From the NCBI GenBank assembly GCA_017311315.1, contig CM029664.1, forward strand, positions 44,298,510 through 44,362,509: a DNA stretch of 64,000 bases. Direction: 5' to 3'. A program made the position numbers and the translations under genes. Numbering within the stretch: position 1 is the stretch's first letter; every line of letters begins with the position of its first letter. The DNA comes from Dendrocalamus latiflorus. Its lineage: Eukaryota > Streptophyta > Magnoliopsida > Poales > Poaceae. The notes beneath the pieces are model-generated. The model searched no databases, was not told the DNA's origin, and saw only the letters and a list, made by a program, of their open reading frames with translations. Of the stretch, positions 21,528 through 33,027 are shown piece after piece.

Positions 21528-22844
21528 GGCAGGGGCTGCGCCAGGGCCAATGGGGGCAGCATGGTGGGAGCAGGGCGAGCCGAGGCTGTACCTGTGGCAA
21601 CGAAGGCAGTGTGGTTGGTGCGAAAGCGGGACTGCGGGAGTGGTCAGGATCGGTAACGTCGAAGGAGGCGTGGTGGGTGCAAGAGGCAGGGTGTTGGCCG
21701 GAGGCGTGGTGGAGCCCGGCATGCAGGGAGTTGGACGGGGGCACGTTGGGCTTCGGCGGCGGTCACGTTGATGGTTTCTGCGCAGCGGAGGAGGTGACGG
21801 GGAATGACCGGAGGGAGGAGGGAAGGGAATTGATGGGCTTGCTCTACTTTGAGATTGGTGGTGCTACGTGGCAGAACCTCAGACGGTGGTGCTGCCTCAA
21901 CGCTTAAGAGTTAAGACCGTCAATTACTGCTTGAGTGGGTTCGAGGTTTACAAATATTTTCAAGAGATATCCTAAATATTGCATTATATACCTCATAAAA
22001 AAATTATATGGACTGGCAAAGTCAGCGAGGCCATGAGGTATGGACAAACAAGCATGGGCCTCCCATGAATACGAAATATGGACTTTTACATGGCCTCAGA
22101 GCGGACTTAATTCGGGCCACAAGGGCAACGTCGAAAGAGCGTATACTGAAAGACCCACGCACACCCCCTCGGCTCAATCCCAATAATCACCATTCACCAA
22201 GGATTCAAAAGAAATTTCAACCGCTCATTATCGTCAATCCGACAGTCAAGGGCGCAGGGATAGCATCTACAGTAACCCAGCCACGAGGTGAGAAGACATA
22301 ATATGTTATCTCGTGAGTCTGCAAACCAATGCAAATAGTGAGAGGATATGAGACAATAAGTTATGATGAAAATAGTATAAAATAGTTGATGAATAATTTA
22401 CTGTTAGAGGTTATGGTGAAAATAATATAAAATAGTTAGAGCAATAATTTACTATTGAAGAAGTTATCTCTAATATTGTTTTTAGGTGATATAGAAATCT
22501 TTGAGACAACTTTAAAAGATAAATTATTGTTCACACCCTTAGTTTGTGCCTTGTGGTGTTGCGCTGGGCGACTAGGAGCCGCTTGTGGTCTGCGCCTCTC
22601 TGCCCTCACCGATGTAGCTCCTAGCCTCCTATGGACGCGTGCTGCTGTCGATCCTTCCAGAAGATGTATGGATCCATGTGAACAAGAAACAAAGGGGGCA
22701 GTTGGTCACGAGGAACAAAATATAGTGGGTTCTTTTGACCTTATGACTAGTCTTTATAATAACTAGTTTTTAAATAAAGTGTTTATTTTAAGATAGAGTC
22801 TACAAGTCAATTATAGTAGACATTGTCTCGATTTCATCTATATC
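21528..22844. other. Spacer, no gene recognised
   Basis: 21530-21910 is GC-rich with open frames in several phases and no domain. 22330-22450 has a diverged direct duplication of a roughly 70-bp AT-rich unit (GAAAATAnTATAAAATAGTT twice). 22750-22840 resembles 4310-4370 in inverted orientation. Confidence 0.4.
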
Positions 22845-23729
22845 CAACGACGGATCTAGAAAAAATACGGGGGCCTCATGATTCACACATGTACTTATCA
22901 ACGTATCTATCAATAATGTAGTAGATAGTAACGCGTTCTAAATTTTGTAACATCAACTAACTTCATGACAAAGTTCATTAATAATCTCTATGTTGGAGAA
23001 TCTATCACTTGCTTGCACATCAACAATATAGAGGGAAAGATGATGGTTGAGATCACTCAAATCTCCAGAATTAAAATCATTGGGATAAAGCTTAGCTAGC
23101 CTCATAAAATGGTCCAAATTAAAATCATAGAATGATCCTCTTGGACTCAAAGCGGTTGAGCAAACAAGCAATTCATAAGTTACCTCATTGAAACGACTAT
23201 TGAACTCTTGAAGTAGCAAATCAAGAACATCATTGAAACAATCCACCTTGTAATGATGCTCATTGGTAGTTCCAGTTTTTTGTTGTGGCTTCTTTGGATT
23301 TACATACGCTTCTTCCATGTCCAATTGTGAAATATCATGCTTCTCACAAAAGGCATACACTTCACCTAGGATAGATTCCCACCCATGCTGTCTAAGTTCA
23401 CCCAAATGGCGTTTGGTTGATTTCACACATTTAATGACACTCAAAATATCTTGATCCTTCCATTGTAGAGTTAATGACAAGGTATTGTGATTATTAAGAT
23501 AGTAAACATTAGCTGCAAATAAAACACAAAGTCAAATGATTAAAAATACAGAAGAAGACCCCATGCTTGACTTCTATTTATGTCATCTCTATCTCCTTCC
23601 ACAAATTCTAGCACCTTGACAACTGTCGGGAATATATCAACCAAATTCTTAAGAGTTTTATAATGAGAACTCCAATGAGTGTCTCTGGATCTTTGTAGGC
23701 ATAGCTCTTGATTTAATTTTGTCCCAATC

Positions 23730-25069
23730 AGTGGCGGACCCAGGATTTTACCAAAGGGTATGCCGCACCAAAATTTTCATATGCAATTTGGTAAAACCAT
23801 TTGCCAATTCGGTAAATAATTGTAAAATTTGCACTGTAATTCGGTATATAGACACTAAATAATATGATAAGTCTTAAATTCAAGGATTAAGTTGGAAACT
23901 TGCACAAATTACAATATAAATAGTTCAAACACCATACTAATAGTCTCAAATATACATAAAAGAGACTTACAATACTACTTATCTGACTTTTTTGGCCTAC
24001 GCTTTCTAAAGGACATGAAAGTCTCGATTATATCATCTTCATCCACTTCAAAGAAAATATCCCGCTCAATGAATGTGACTAGACAATCATTCAAAAGACT
24101 ATCACTCATCTTATTTCTTAACTTTGTTTTCACTAAAACCATTGCAGAAAAAGCCCTTTAAACACTGCTGTTGCCACTGGTAGAAGCAAAACCAATTTGA
24201 GAAGCATGTAAACCATATCATACACTTTATGCCTCTTTGTTTCAACAAGCTTAACTGAGAGATCAACAAGATTGTCTAGATCTTTGAAGCTATCAGCTTG
24301 TCTCGTGTTATCAATATAATTACCAAGTTGCAATTCAAGTTTTAGCAAATAATTGCTCGAGAACTCTTTAGGGTAGAACTCAGCTAGTCTACGTACCTTC
24401 TGTGCATCGAAAGAACCAAATGAGTTGGAAGGATTGAAGGCCGACATACAAAAGAGCAACTCTATATTAACCTCATCAAACTGATTATCAAGCTCTTGGC
24501 TAATTTGATCAATGACACCAATATATACTTCTCTTCTGAAGTGATCATCATTTGTTTGGTTTCGAGCACAAGCGTACCTTGTTGATTTCCCATAAGGCAC
24601 ATAATCACCGTCCATAGCAGGAACTTCAATACCATGTTTATCACAAAACAAAGTGACCCTCTCAAGATTGCAGGAGGGAGGCACACATGCACAACAGTAA
24701 TGCTGCCACTTCACTTGATAATGCTCTCTCCTGATCTTCCAACCACAAATGGCCTGTCACACCATCAAATATGACAAGAAACGATGGGAGGAAATAGACA
24801 GCAAATGGTATGTCACAATGCATGGCCTGGCATGGCATGCTTTAAGATTTTTGTTTCATTCCATTCAAGTGTGTAGTGGTGTACCTACCAGCTGCTGCCT
24901 ACTTCCATAACACAAGAGGCTATCGGCAGGGTACTTGCTTCAACAGTGCAGCAGTAACCAAGAGTCAAAAAGGTTATATTTTGCACCTAGTGGCACATTG
25001 TTTCTTCGGAATCTGCGTGGCCCCAGAGTATGCCATGGCCTACCCGGCATACCTTGTGGGTCCGCCCTG
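23730..25069 (-). mobile_element. Inner hAT element, deleted derivative
   Basis: A perfect 8-bp duplication GTCCCAAT (23722-23729 and 25070-25077) flanks ends CAGTGGCGGACCC and, inverted, CAGGGCGGACCC. It interrupts the outer transposase. The first 215 bp and the last 55 bp are nearly the same as the ends of the element at 29287-31372, so the two are one family. The subterminal right end carries a GGTATGCC/CGGCATACC inverted pair. Only the C-terminal third of a transposase remains inside. Confidence 0.9.
23975..24714 (-). pseudogene. hAT transposase C-terminal fragment, one frameshift
   Basis: The frame from 24714 contains LFCDKHGIEVPAMDGDYV, DQISQELDNQFDEVNIELLF and the dimerisation block KVYDMVYMLLKLVLLLPVAT. 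A frameshift near 24155 moves the reading to AFSAMVLVKTKLRNKMSD and on to a natural end RRPKKSDK at 23975. The arrangement is that of the hAT C-terminal dimerisation domain. The N-terminal DNA-binding and catalytic parts are absent, so this copy cannot mobilise itself. Confidence 0.8.
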
Positions 25070-26936
25070 GTCCCAATTTGAAGTAACCCACAACCTATGG
25101 CCTCTTGCACTTGTTTTTGATTGATATCTCGAACCATGTCCCTTTTCTTGGAAGATCCACCCACCACATTCAACAAAATAGTAATCATATCAAAAAATTA
25201 CCAACACCTTTATGCTTTCGTACAACTGCTACAATAACTAACTGAAGTTGGTGAGCAAAACAGTGGACATAATATGCTGAGGTACTTTCTCTCATAATGA
25301 TTGCAAGCCATTGAAGTCACCTTGCATATTGCTAGCTCTATCATCCTTCGCCTCTAACTTGCTTCAAACTTAGTCCATATTCTGCAAATAGAGAATCAAT
25401 AGAAGACTTGAAATAAGAAGAAGTTGTCTCTTTCACATGAACAATACCAACAAATCCCTCTTTCACAAGTCCACATTTAGCAACATATCGCAAGACCACC
25501 CCCATTTGTTCTTTGCAAGAGACATCCTTAGACTCATCAACTAGCAAGCAAAACACATCATGTCCAATCTCTTTGAGAATAGAATCTAGTATTTCCTTTG
25601 CAAAATAGTGAGATATTTCCTTCTGAATGCATGGAGACACCATCAAACTATTTTCTAGAGTATTCTTGCCCATAACCTTGCCTACCGTCGCATTCTGCTC
25701 CACTGTGTAACTGTGAAATTCCATAAATTTTCTTCTATTCTCATATTCCTCAGACTAATCATGGCCTCAGAAAGGCAAGCCTTGCTTCAATAAAAATCTA
25801 GCAACATCAATTAAGGCATTTAGTCGAATATGATAGGCAATCCTAGCAGCATCACATTGTCTTTCAAGAGCAACATCAATGTGCTGATCTTGTGTCAACA
25901 AAGCATCATAGTTTGTCAATACTTGATGATGAGTGCTATTAACATTGCCTACATGAAGAGCTAGCCTCTCTATTTTATTCCAACTAGCAAAACCTGTTGT
26001 CACAAATGCATCATGCCCAAACTTGGTCTTATTAATGTCCCTAAACAAGTAACAACAGAAGTAATAAGCTCTATCCTTGGACTCGCCATACTCAAGCCAA
26101 CCGCTATACTGATCAAACCATACAGGGTTAAATATCTCTTTTTTCTTCTCAAACATTGCATATGCAAAATCATATGTGCGAAGTTGGAAAGGCCTATTAT
26201 CCAAGTACTTTCTTCTTACGATATCTTTCTGATTGGGGACATAGTTAACTATTCTTTTTCTTTTTCCTGGATCAAACTGAGACTTCTCTTCCTAGTTGAT
26301 TTCTAGATTTTATGTATTCGTGGCATTTGCATTTGAACCTGGTGCCTTTCCTTTTGGAAATCGCTCCATGACTACGGACTACCTGCCATGGAGAGATGAC
26401 AATTATTCGAAGTTGGAACACACTAAATTAGATGTTAAAACACATTAAAAAATTTCTTTATTAAATTGTTGCAAAAATTAAAACATGAAATTCTAATATT
26501 TAAGCCCTAACTGGCTAACCCATAAATATTTTAAAGATTATGGAATTAAAACCCTAAAATCTAAATCACAAAATTTAATCCTTATTTTTGAAAGAAAAAG
26601 ACAGAATTAAGAGGAATAAAGGAAGAGTGGAGCAATTACCTATTTAGTCCGGTCGGTTGATTATTAGTTATGAAGATTGAAGCCAGACGCTACTGCAGAC
26701 TTGCGTTCGTGGGACTGGGGATTGAGATTCAAGCAAGCAATTACCTACTGACTATTGCAGGAATCTCATATGATACGAGAAATAACTATCAAAATACACT
26801 GGCTATTTGGTCCGGTCATACGAGATTGAGTGAGATTGAAGCAAAGGTAATAAGAAATTGCCTTACCTACTGCTATCCCGTCGCTGCTGCAAACTTATGT
26901 CAGTGCGTCACTGAGTGGGAACAGGGGAGGGGATTA

Positions 26937-27446
26937 GAGCATCTCTAATAATGACTTAGGGCATCTGTAGTGTATAAATATAGAGGGTCTTAAGTCATCT
27001 TAAGGTCAACCTTATACATTACAGGGGTGACCTTAAGCAGGCCATAAGCAAAAAAGACTTAAAGCTGGTCCTCAAGCTAAAGACCTGGCCACAAGCATTA
27101 AAATATAATTTTTCTTTATCTGCCAAGTGAGACCGTCTTAAGGCCTCTTGGGTTATATACACTGTGGAGTCGACCTTAAGGTTTAGATGGGATCCACCTT
27201 AAGACCCATTGGGTTATATACACTACAGATGCCCTTATGAGCTAGCTCTAAGTATATTATTTCATATTTTAATAGAAGAGAGAGAAAAGATATCTCTTGA
27301 TCAAGAGCTAGTCTCATACACACATTCCAAGATTATGTGAGAGTGTCATGTGAGACTATTTATGTTATGAGCTATGTGCTAAAAGTTAGTACTATTGGAG
27401 AAGTTGTCTTAGAGCTAGTAACTAGCTCATACTGTTGGAGATGCTC
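26937..27446. mobile_element. Tourist-like MITE A, interrupted
   Basis: Ends GAGCATCTCTAATAATGAC and, inverted, GAGCATCTCCAACAGTA. TTA flanks lie at 26934-26936 and 27447-27449. It is the same family as MITE B directly to its right and shares its TTA. It is split by MITE C at the TTA within GACTTATGAGC. Confidence 0.85.
26959..27234. mobile_element. Tourist-like MITE C, nested inside A
   Basis: 276 bp. Ends GGGCATCTGTAGTGTATA on the left and the same inverted on the right, with TTA at 26956-26958 and 27235-27237. It interrupts MITE A; MITE B shows the empty site (GACTTATGAGC) with one TTA. Confidence 0.9.
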
Positions 27447-27449
27447 TTA

Positions 27450-27680
27450 GAGCATCTTAAATAGTGACTTATGAGCTAGCTCTAAGCATATTATTTTATA
27501 TTTTAATAGAAGAGAGAGAAAAACTATCTCTTGATCAAGAGCTAGTCTTATACACACATTCCAAGATTATATGAGAGTGTCATGTGAGGCTATTTATGTT
27601 ATGAGCTATGTGCTAAAAGTTAGTACTATTGGAGAAGTTGTCTTAGAGCTAGTAACTAGCTCGTACTGTTGGAGATGCTC
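27450..27680. mobile_element. Tourist-like MITE B, tandem with A
   Basis: 231 bp, direct repeat of MITE A without the insertion, with TTA at 27447-27449 and 27681-27683. A and B differ at only a few bases, so they are recent relatives placed head to tail. Confidence 0.88.
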
Positions 27681-27884
27681 TTAGGGGAAGGTAAGGCGTC
27701 GCGTCATCTCGTCTAGCTGGCCGCATAGATGACTTCATGTTGGCGTGACTACACATGTGACTTGCGTTGGCTACTTGGCTTGGGCTGGTGTGGCGTTAGC
27801 TAATTCGGGCTTGGAGAACGTGGGAATACTAGTTTTTAATATATAGAGATATATATTATATAAATTTATACTTTAAGTAGTAAG

Positions 27885-28132
27885 GGTGATCGGTTGGGCT
27901 TCAACTTTTAGCTTCCGGCTTATTTTTCACTATTTATAAATTTCGTCTTTTTCTAAACTTTTGGCTTTTTGTTGAGCTTTTTTGCCGGTTCTTTTTTTCC
28001 CGTATTTGTTTGTATTATATGTAATGGGCTAACATATTTTTTATATTTTTAATTTTTTAAATTTAATTATGCTAAATAAGCCTCTGTCAGGTACAGTACT
28101 TTTCAGCCATAAGCCACAAAAAATAAGCCCAA
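27885..28132 (-). mobile_element. MITE of the AAGAACCGG family, copy 4
   Basis: Ends GTGATCGGTTGGGCTT and, inverted, GTGATCATTTGGGCTT, the best-kept inverted pair of the family. Core CCGGTTCTT at 27985-27993. It lies inside the outer hAT element near its 5' end. Confidence 0.8.
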
Positions 28133-28206
28133 ATGATCACAAAAAAAAAATCAAAGTGAGGCTTGTGCCCCCCAATGCTCTCAGTGCATTCGCCCCTGTC
28201 TATATC

Positions 28207-29239
28207 GGTCAAAATCGCACGTGAGTAAATCTCTTCATACTATCTCTTAAACAACCAGAATTTAAAATTTTAAACCATAAACCATAGACAAAACCCACCC
28301 ATATTCCAAGGCGGATGCTGATTATGGTTGTTCTTTTACTGTATTATGCTGATTCTGATTCTCTTACTGTACAAATTAACCATCACAAAAATTCCACCTA
28401 ATGTTGATCGATTATACGGTAGTTTGATCCGTTTCGAGACTCATGTGACAATTCGGATTCAATGGTTGGCGATAACAGGTGTGTTCTTTTCAACTATGGT
28501 TTATGATTTTTTAGCTCTATCATAAATGTTTGTGTGAACGAACCGAATATTGATAAACTGTTTTAAAAAGACTGTTATGATAAACCGCTTTAAAACGATA
28601 GTAGAGAAGTTATCTTATTTATTTATTCAAGAGAATTCATAAGCCATAAACTAAAAAAAGAAATACCAACTTCTCCATCCCTGACGAACGTGAGGTCTTG
28701 TATTTTTTATGTTCAGTGTGGCCTCCACCAGTACCTAACTTGATCGCCACCTTGCCGCACACATCTGATCTGCTCTTTGTTGATCTTGTGGTTCTTATCG
28801 TCGCTATCAAATCGATCGCCGTCCTCCAAGCCCATGGCCGACGCCCGACAGCACCACCATTGCCTGCTGAAAAAGGTGATGGTTGAGGTTGTAGTCTTGT
28901 AGATCCTAGCGCAGAGACAGAGGAGGCAACAGGGGACAAACAGGTGGGTAGCACTGACAAAGCTAATAAGAATTTGTCTTGGGGCTAAACTGAAATTGAT
29001 TGATTGCTGTAGGAGTTCAATGGTGAAGGATACTACATCAAAATCTTTTTTATATATGTGTTTTTCCAATGAATATGTTTTTTCATAAAAATATAGATGG
29101 TGGAGAATTTTCTACCTTCTTGGTTGTGGTTTATCGGTTGGTCGACATATTGAGTTATACAGGGAATTAATAATGTTATCCGCTATTGCTCCATGTCTTA
29201 CAACCATATCCGCTATTGCATCCATCATGACTCAATGAT
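28207..29239. other. Spacer, no gene recognised
   Basis: AT-rich with a modest GC-richer stretch at 28690-28960. Open frames on both strands there have no known motif. Nothing further supported. Confidence 0.45.
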
Positions 29240-29286
29240 TAGAGATGTCATTGTGCCCGTTTATCCATATACCCATGGGTAAATAC
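29240..29286 (-). mobile_element. hAT-type MITE remnant split by the SDF2 element
   Basis: TAGAGATGTCATTGTGCCCG and the following bases match the end of the MITE at 10098-10615 in reverse. The match resumes on the other side of the Pack-hAT at 31381 to about 31430 (CCTAATGGAGCCGTGTATGA). The two halves meet exactly at the GTAAATAC duplication. The distal part of the copy is missing. Confidence 0.7.
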
Positions 29287-31372
29287 CAGTGGCGGACCTA
29301 AGATTTTACCAAAGGGTATGCCGCACCAAAATTTTCATATACAATTCGGTAAAACCATTTGCCAATTTGGTAAATAATTGTAAAATTTGCACCGTAATTC
29401 GGTATACAGGCACTAAATAATACGATAAGTCTTAAATTCAAGGATTAAATTGGAAACTTGCACAAATTACAATATAAATAGTTCAAACACCATACTAATT
29501 GTAAGCTGCAAGTAATCACACCTCCAATAGTCACCAGTATCTGATTGTCCATCCCCACCAAAACAGCTAACATGTAAAAGTTCACATCCAATCTTCAGGG
29601 CGCATATTTAATTTTAGAACATAATGCAAAAGAAACATAGAACAAGATATAGAACGTTTTCTTCCATCGCAAAGCATCGTCAACATAAGGTTCTCATGAT
29701 TTTAGTTGAAATAACAAAGCTGGTAATTTACTTCAATATAAGAAAAGTTGAATATATTCAGAACATCCTTAGTCATGTAATGGTCATAGGTAAGTAGGTG
29801 ACATGTAATGCACGATGATCTGGTCCACTGGAAGCGACCAGGTTTCGCATTAGGAATGCTCAAGCAATTACATGGTATACAAGACAACCTACTACAGGAA
29901 AATAGCCAAGTTTCTTTTTTCCTTTCTTTTTGCTTGGTCAGTTGCAAGTGATTCTAGACACTGTTGGCCACTTGATTCAAGAACAGGAGCAATAGCAGCT
30001 TCTTGTTTTTTGATAAAGAAAAGTTCATTATGTGCATGATATGCTGTGTCATTTTTCACATACCATGGATAGCACGAGATGAGATGAACTAGACACAAGA
30101 TGTTCCCCAGATAGTGCAGGATATAAGCATATATATCTTCTAATCTCAAAAGCTTTACTTCTGACCACAGATACGATGGCTACCGAGAATCACCATAAAG
30201 CATCGATATTCATTTGAAGAGAGCTATACCAGTTCGACGAGCACTAGAAATATAAAGAATCTTTTAAGTTAAACAAAGTTAGAAGGTCCTATAAAACTTC
30301 CAAAATTAACCGTTACTAAATATCATGAGATAATCGTATTGAACTGACCTCTAGGTTACCAGATAATGGTGAAGCATGCAAGTGGCTATGTAACCATCTT
30401 CGCATCCTCATGTGTTGCAACCTGATGATGCTACCAATTTCAATTGCATTACCTTGTATAGCAGATGAATCTGGAGTAGGCCTCACGATCTGTGGGAGTA
30501 CAAGTAAGTCAAGCCTAGATTGTGAGCAGCATCAAAACCCTGCTCACTTCTGAGTGACTAGCGAACTACTTAAATGGCTATCATATTTATTTCCTTAACT
30601 GCCAATTATTCAGACAAAAATATCATAAGTTTTCTGGCATTTGGGATCGAGAAAATAGAAACAAACAGTATTACAATGTCAATGTTGTTGTTGCATCAGG
30701 TTACTGTTGCGATCCATCCACCTTCTCAAGGACAAATCACAGGAATAGCTACATAGGTATCCAATGAATCTAAGTGAGAAGTTTCCACTAAGTGGCATTA
30801 CTAGTCTAAGTTAGATTTTCCACAGTTTGAATAATTGAGGCGTAAAGATTTGTATTCCTATGCTCTTGCCATTCTCGGTATAATTTTTCTTGCTTTTCAA
30901 CAATCACAAGCATATTTGCACCCTGGATTTAAACAATGTGGGCGGAAATCTGCATTCTGAACAAAGAACGGACGATTCAATCCAATACAATCTTGGGTTG
31001 TGAAATCTAGAGTAGGATCAATTCAATATGATATGAATTTGGAAAATCACAGAAATTACGCACTAGGAGGCACCAGAACAGATCCTGAAAACGAGACCAT
31101 GGGAGCGATGTAGACGCACCCAGTAGCTATTGGAGTCGTCGACTTCGGGGAAGCCGGTGACGGACTGCTGGCCGCTGCCGGAGCCGTAGGGCACGTCGTG
31201 CGAGTGCAGCCGATGCTTCGTCTTCTCGTGCATCAGCTTCACCGTGCTCCCGTACGTCACCTGCAACGCCACACAGATCCAGATCAAACCCAACCACTAG
31301 TTCTGTTCGGCTCATCGGCTGGCCCCAGGGTATGCCGTGGCCCACCCGGCATACCCTGTGGGTCCGTCAGTG
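29287..31372 (-). mobile_element. Pack-hAT carrying SDF2-like exons
   Basis: A perfect 8-bp duplication GTAAATAC (29279-29286 and 31373-31380) flanks ends CAGTGGCGGACC and, inverted, CACTGACGGACC. The left 215 bp and right 55 bp are nearly the same as those of the hAT at 23730-25069. The interior has no transposase; instead it holds three exons and introns of an SDF2-like gene on the minus strand. It is a gene-carrying, non-autonomous member of the same hAT family. Confidence 0.9.
29522..31260 (-). pseudogene. Captured SDF2-like (MIR domain) exons
   Basis: Exon one (31260-31120) encodes VTYGSTVKLMHEKTKHRLHS, HDVPYGSGSGQQSVTGFP and DDSNSYW, then a GT donor. Exon two (30489-30349) follows CACAG and encodes IVRPTPDSSAIQGNAIE, IIRLQHMRMRRWLHSHLH and ASPLSGNLE. 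Exon three (29571-29522) encodes VSCFGGDGQSDTGDYW, but its acceptor reads CAT where CAG is expected. Exons one and two are each 141 nt and in frame with each other. SDF2 in plants is an endoplasmic-reticulum MIR-repeat protein of quality control. The signal-peptide exon and the C-terminal part are absent, and the host gene lies elsewhere. The motif match is strong. Confidence 0.85.
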
Positions 31373-31430
31373 GTAAATACCCTAATGGAGCCGTGTATGA
31401 GATATTTTCTTTACCCACACGTATGGGGTC

Positions 31431-32459
31431 TGGAGGGAGCCCCTATTTTTCTGTTTTGACGGTTTTCACTCGCGGGCATCGACAGTTCCGCGCCGCCGCC
31501 TGCCTTCGCTCGGTTCCGCTCCGCCGCCCGCCTTCGCCCGGTTCCTCTTCCCCTCCGACGGCCTGCCCCCGCCCAGATCTCGCCACCGCCTGGCAGCCCG
31601 CCCCTGCCCGGCCGCTCGTCTTCCCGCTCCCCGCTCCTCCGTCGACTCTAGGCCGGCGGTGGAGGAGAAAAGAGGCGCCGGTGGCCGAAGGGGTGGGGGA
31701 AAGAAGGGAGGTGTGCGCGGGCATGAGCAAGGTGGTAGAAACTCACCTGAGCTACCGGGGCGGCCGGAAGGAGGCCGGGTTGAGCCGGCGACGAGCACGG
31801 GCAACGGCGTGGGGAGGCGACCGTGGCGGGGAAGCTCGCGTGGCGGAGGACGCCGGCCGGCGGTGGGGGAGGCTGCAGGGTGCCGGGGTGCGGCTCCCAC
31901 CGAGCGGAATCGGTCCGGGGTTGACCGATGGGGAGGCGGCGGTGGAAACCGCGGCGGCCAGCCGGGGGTGAGGAAGAGTCAGCCGGGGGTTGAAGGTGGG
32001 CGAGGGCGTCGTCGAAGAGGGTGAGGAGGTCGGAGGAGTGGGTGGCCGGCGGGAGGCGCGCGGCGAGGAGGGGAGCGTGGAGAGCGCGGCGGAGAGGGAG
32101 GGGCCCGAGCGGGGAGGGGAGCGTGGAGAGCGCGGAGAGGAGCGTGGAGAGCGCGGCGGAGAGGGAGGGGCCCGAGCGGAGGCGGAGGGCGGGCGAGGCG
32201 AGGCGCGCGGCTGCGGCGGGGCGTGGGAGCGGGTGGGCTGAGAGGAGAGGAGGAGGCGCGGGTGGAGGAGAGGAGGAGGCTCGAGAGCGCACGGGTGGAG
32301 GAGAGGAGGGGTAGAGAAATTTGAGAATGACGAGTGTGCTCTACATGTCATTCTTAGTTGGAATGAATTTGAGGGCTTCTGCTGGAGTTTAACTCAAAAA
32401 ACAGGGCCCTCAAATCAAAAGTAGGGGCTCTGATTTGAGGGCTCTTGCTGGAGATGCTC
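31431..32459. mobile_element. TIR element with 'CTCCAGCA' right end and GC-rich cargo, left-truncated
   Basis: The right end inverted reads GAGCATCTCCAGCAAGAGCC and is followed by a TAA. Just inside it are repeated GAGGGCT and CCCTCAAAT words like those of the element at 33028-33972. The left end is not clear: only GGAGCCCCTATTTTT remains. The interior is GC-rich with long open frames on both strands, including LLTLFDDALAHLQPP on the minus strand, which I cannot place. 32060-32180 contains a diverged duplication of a GAGCGTGGAGAGCGCGG unit. Confidence 0.55.
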
Positions 32460-32462
32460 TAA

Positions 32463-33024
32463 TCGTCTACTAAAACTATAACAATTGCAAGCAATTTAGA
32501 TTTTCTTCTCTAACTGCACATCTGAATGCTAACTATATAATGCTTGCTAAGTGAACCTGCCTTCATGTACCTCCCACCCTGCCTCGTGAGCCAAGCTGGT
32601 AGCCTCTCCACCTTCCTTCCCCTGATCGCACTCACCAGCAACAGCTCCCCTACCATCCCAACCATCACTTCCTCTTCCACAACCTCTGAATCACCATCGA
32701 AAACAAAAAATTCCCAACACATAACTCAATCTTCACTAAAAAACCGCCCAATTGGTAAAACAGAAGAGGAGGCAAGCACTCACCGCTGACGGTGCTGTAG
32801 CAGATGGCACAGAGTGGCCATCGAGCAGGGCTAGCATGTGCGGACCTGCAGAGGATTAAGGTGGACAGCAACGAGAGCGGCGGGCATGCGGTCGCTATTG
32901 GGGGTGGGTGGGGGATAGGATTCGAGTTGCCACCGCCGCTGCGCATGCAAATAGGGAAGGTGATGACTTGGTTGGCACATTGAACTCGCTATGGCCTCAT
33001 TGCCATACATTGATCTTGAGGCCA
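32463..33024. other. Spacer, nothing recognised
   Basis: Mixed composition between two related TIR elements. Short open frames only, with no motif. Confidence 0.45.
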
Positions 33025-33027
33025 TTA

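Larger units (their letters stand above)
22953..26204 (-). pseudogene. Outer hAT transposase (ZMYM1/TTF zinc-finger type), broken
   Basis: Read from right to left. The block at 26204-25767 contains FNPVWFDQYSGWLEYGESKD and YYFCCYLFRD (TTF-type zinc-finger start) and SWNKIERLALHVG. The block at 25724-25341 contains LVDESKDVSCKEQMGVVLRY, the DUF4371-type part of the catalytic core. The core continues after the inserted hAT at 23722-23540 with RDTHWSSHYKTLKNLVDIF. It then runs on at 23480-22953. The C-terminal dimerisation motif is missing. The gene has at least two stops or frameshifts besides the 1.3-kb insertion. This transposase type is common in grasses. Confidence 0.8.
22845..28198 (-). 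mobile_element. Outer hAT element invaded by five later insertions
   Basis: The flanks are a perfect 8-bp duplication TCTATATC (22837-22844 and 28199-28206). The ends are CAACGACGGATCTAG and, inverted, CAGGGGCGAATGCA, a degenerate hAT pair. Total length is 5354 bp, but about 2.6 kb of this is later inserts: a hAT (23730-25069), two tandem Tourist-like MITEs (26937-27680), a third MITE inside the first of these, and an AAGAACCGG-family MITE (27885-28132). The residual element encodes a broken hAT transposase on the minus strand. Confidence 0.88.

Noticed and set aside
27684..27884. Possible Helitron end (CTAG-like with nearby hairpin)
   Set aside because: No convincing hairpin plus CTRR end, and the 8-bp duplication shows that this stretch is the remaining 5' part of the outer hAT.
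31648..32292. Proline/serine-rich 214-codon minus-strand frame as a gene
   Set aside because: Low-complexity GC-rich cargo of a TIR element with open frames in several phases; no recognisable domain apart from a short LLTLFDDALAHL block.
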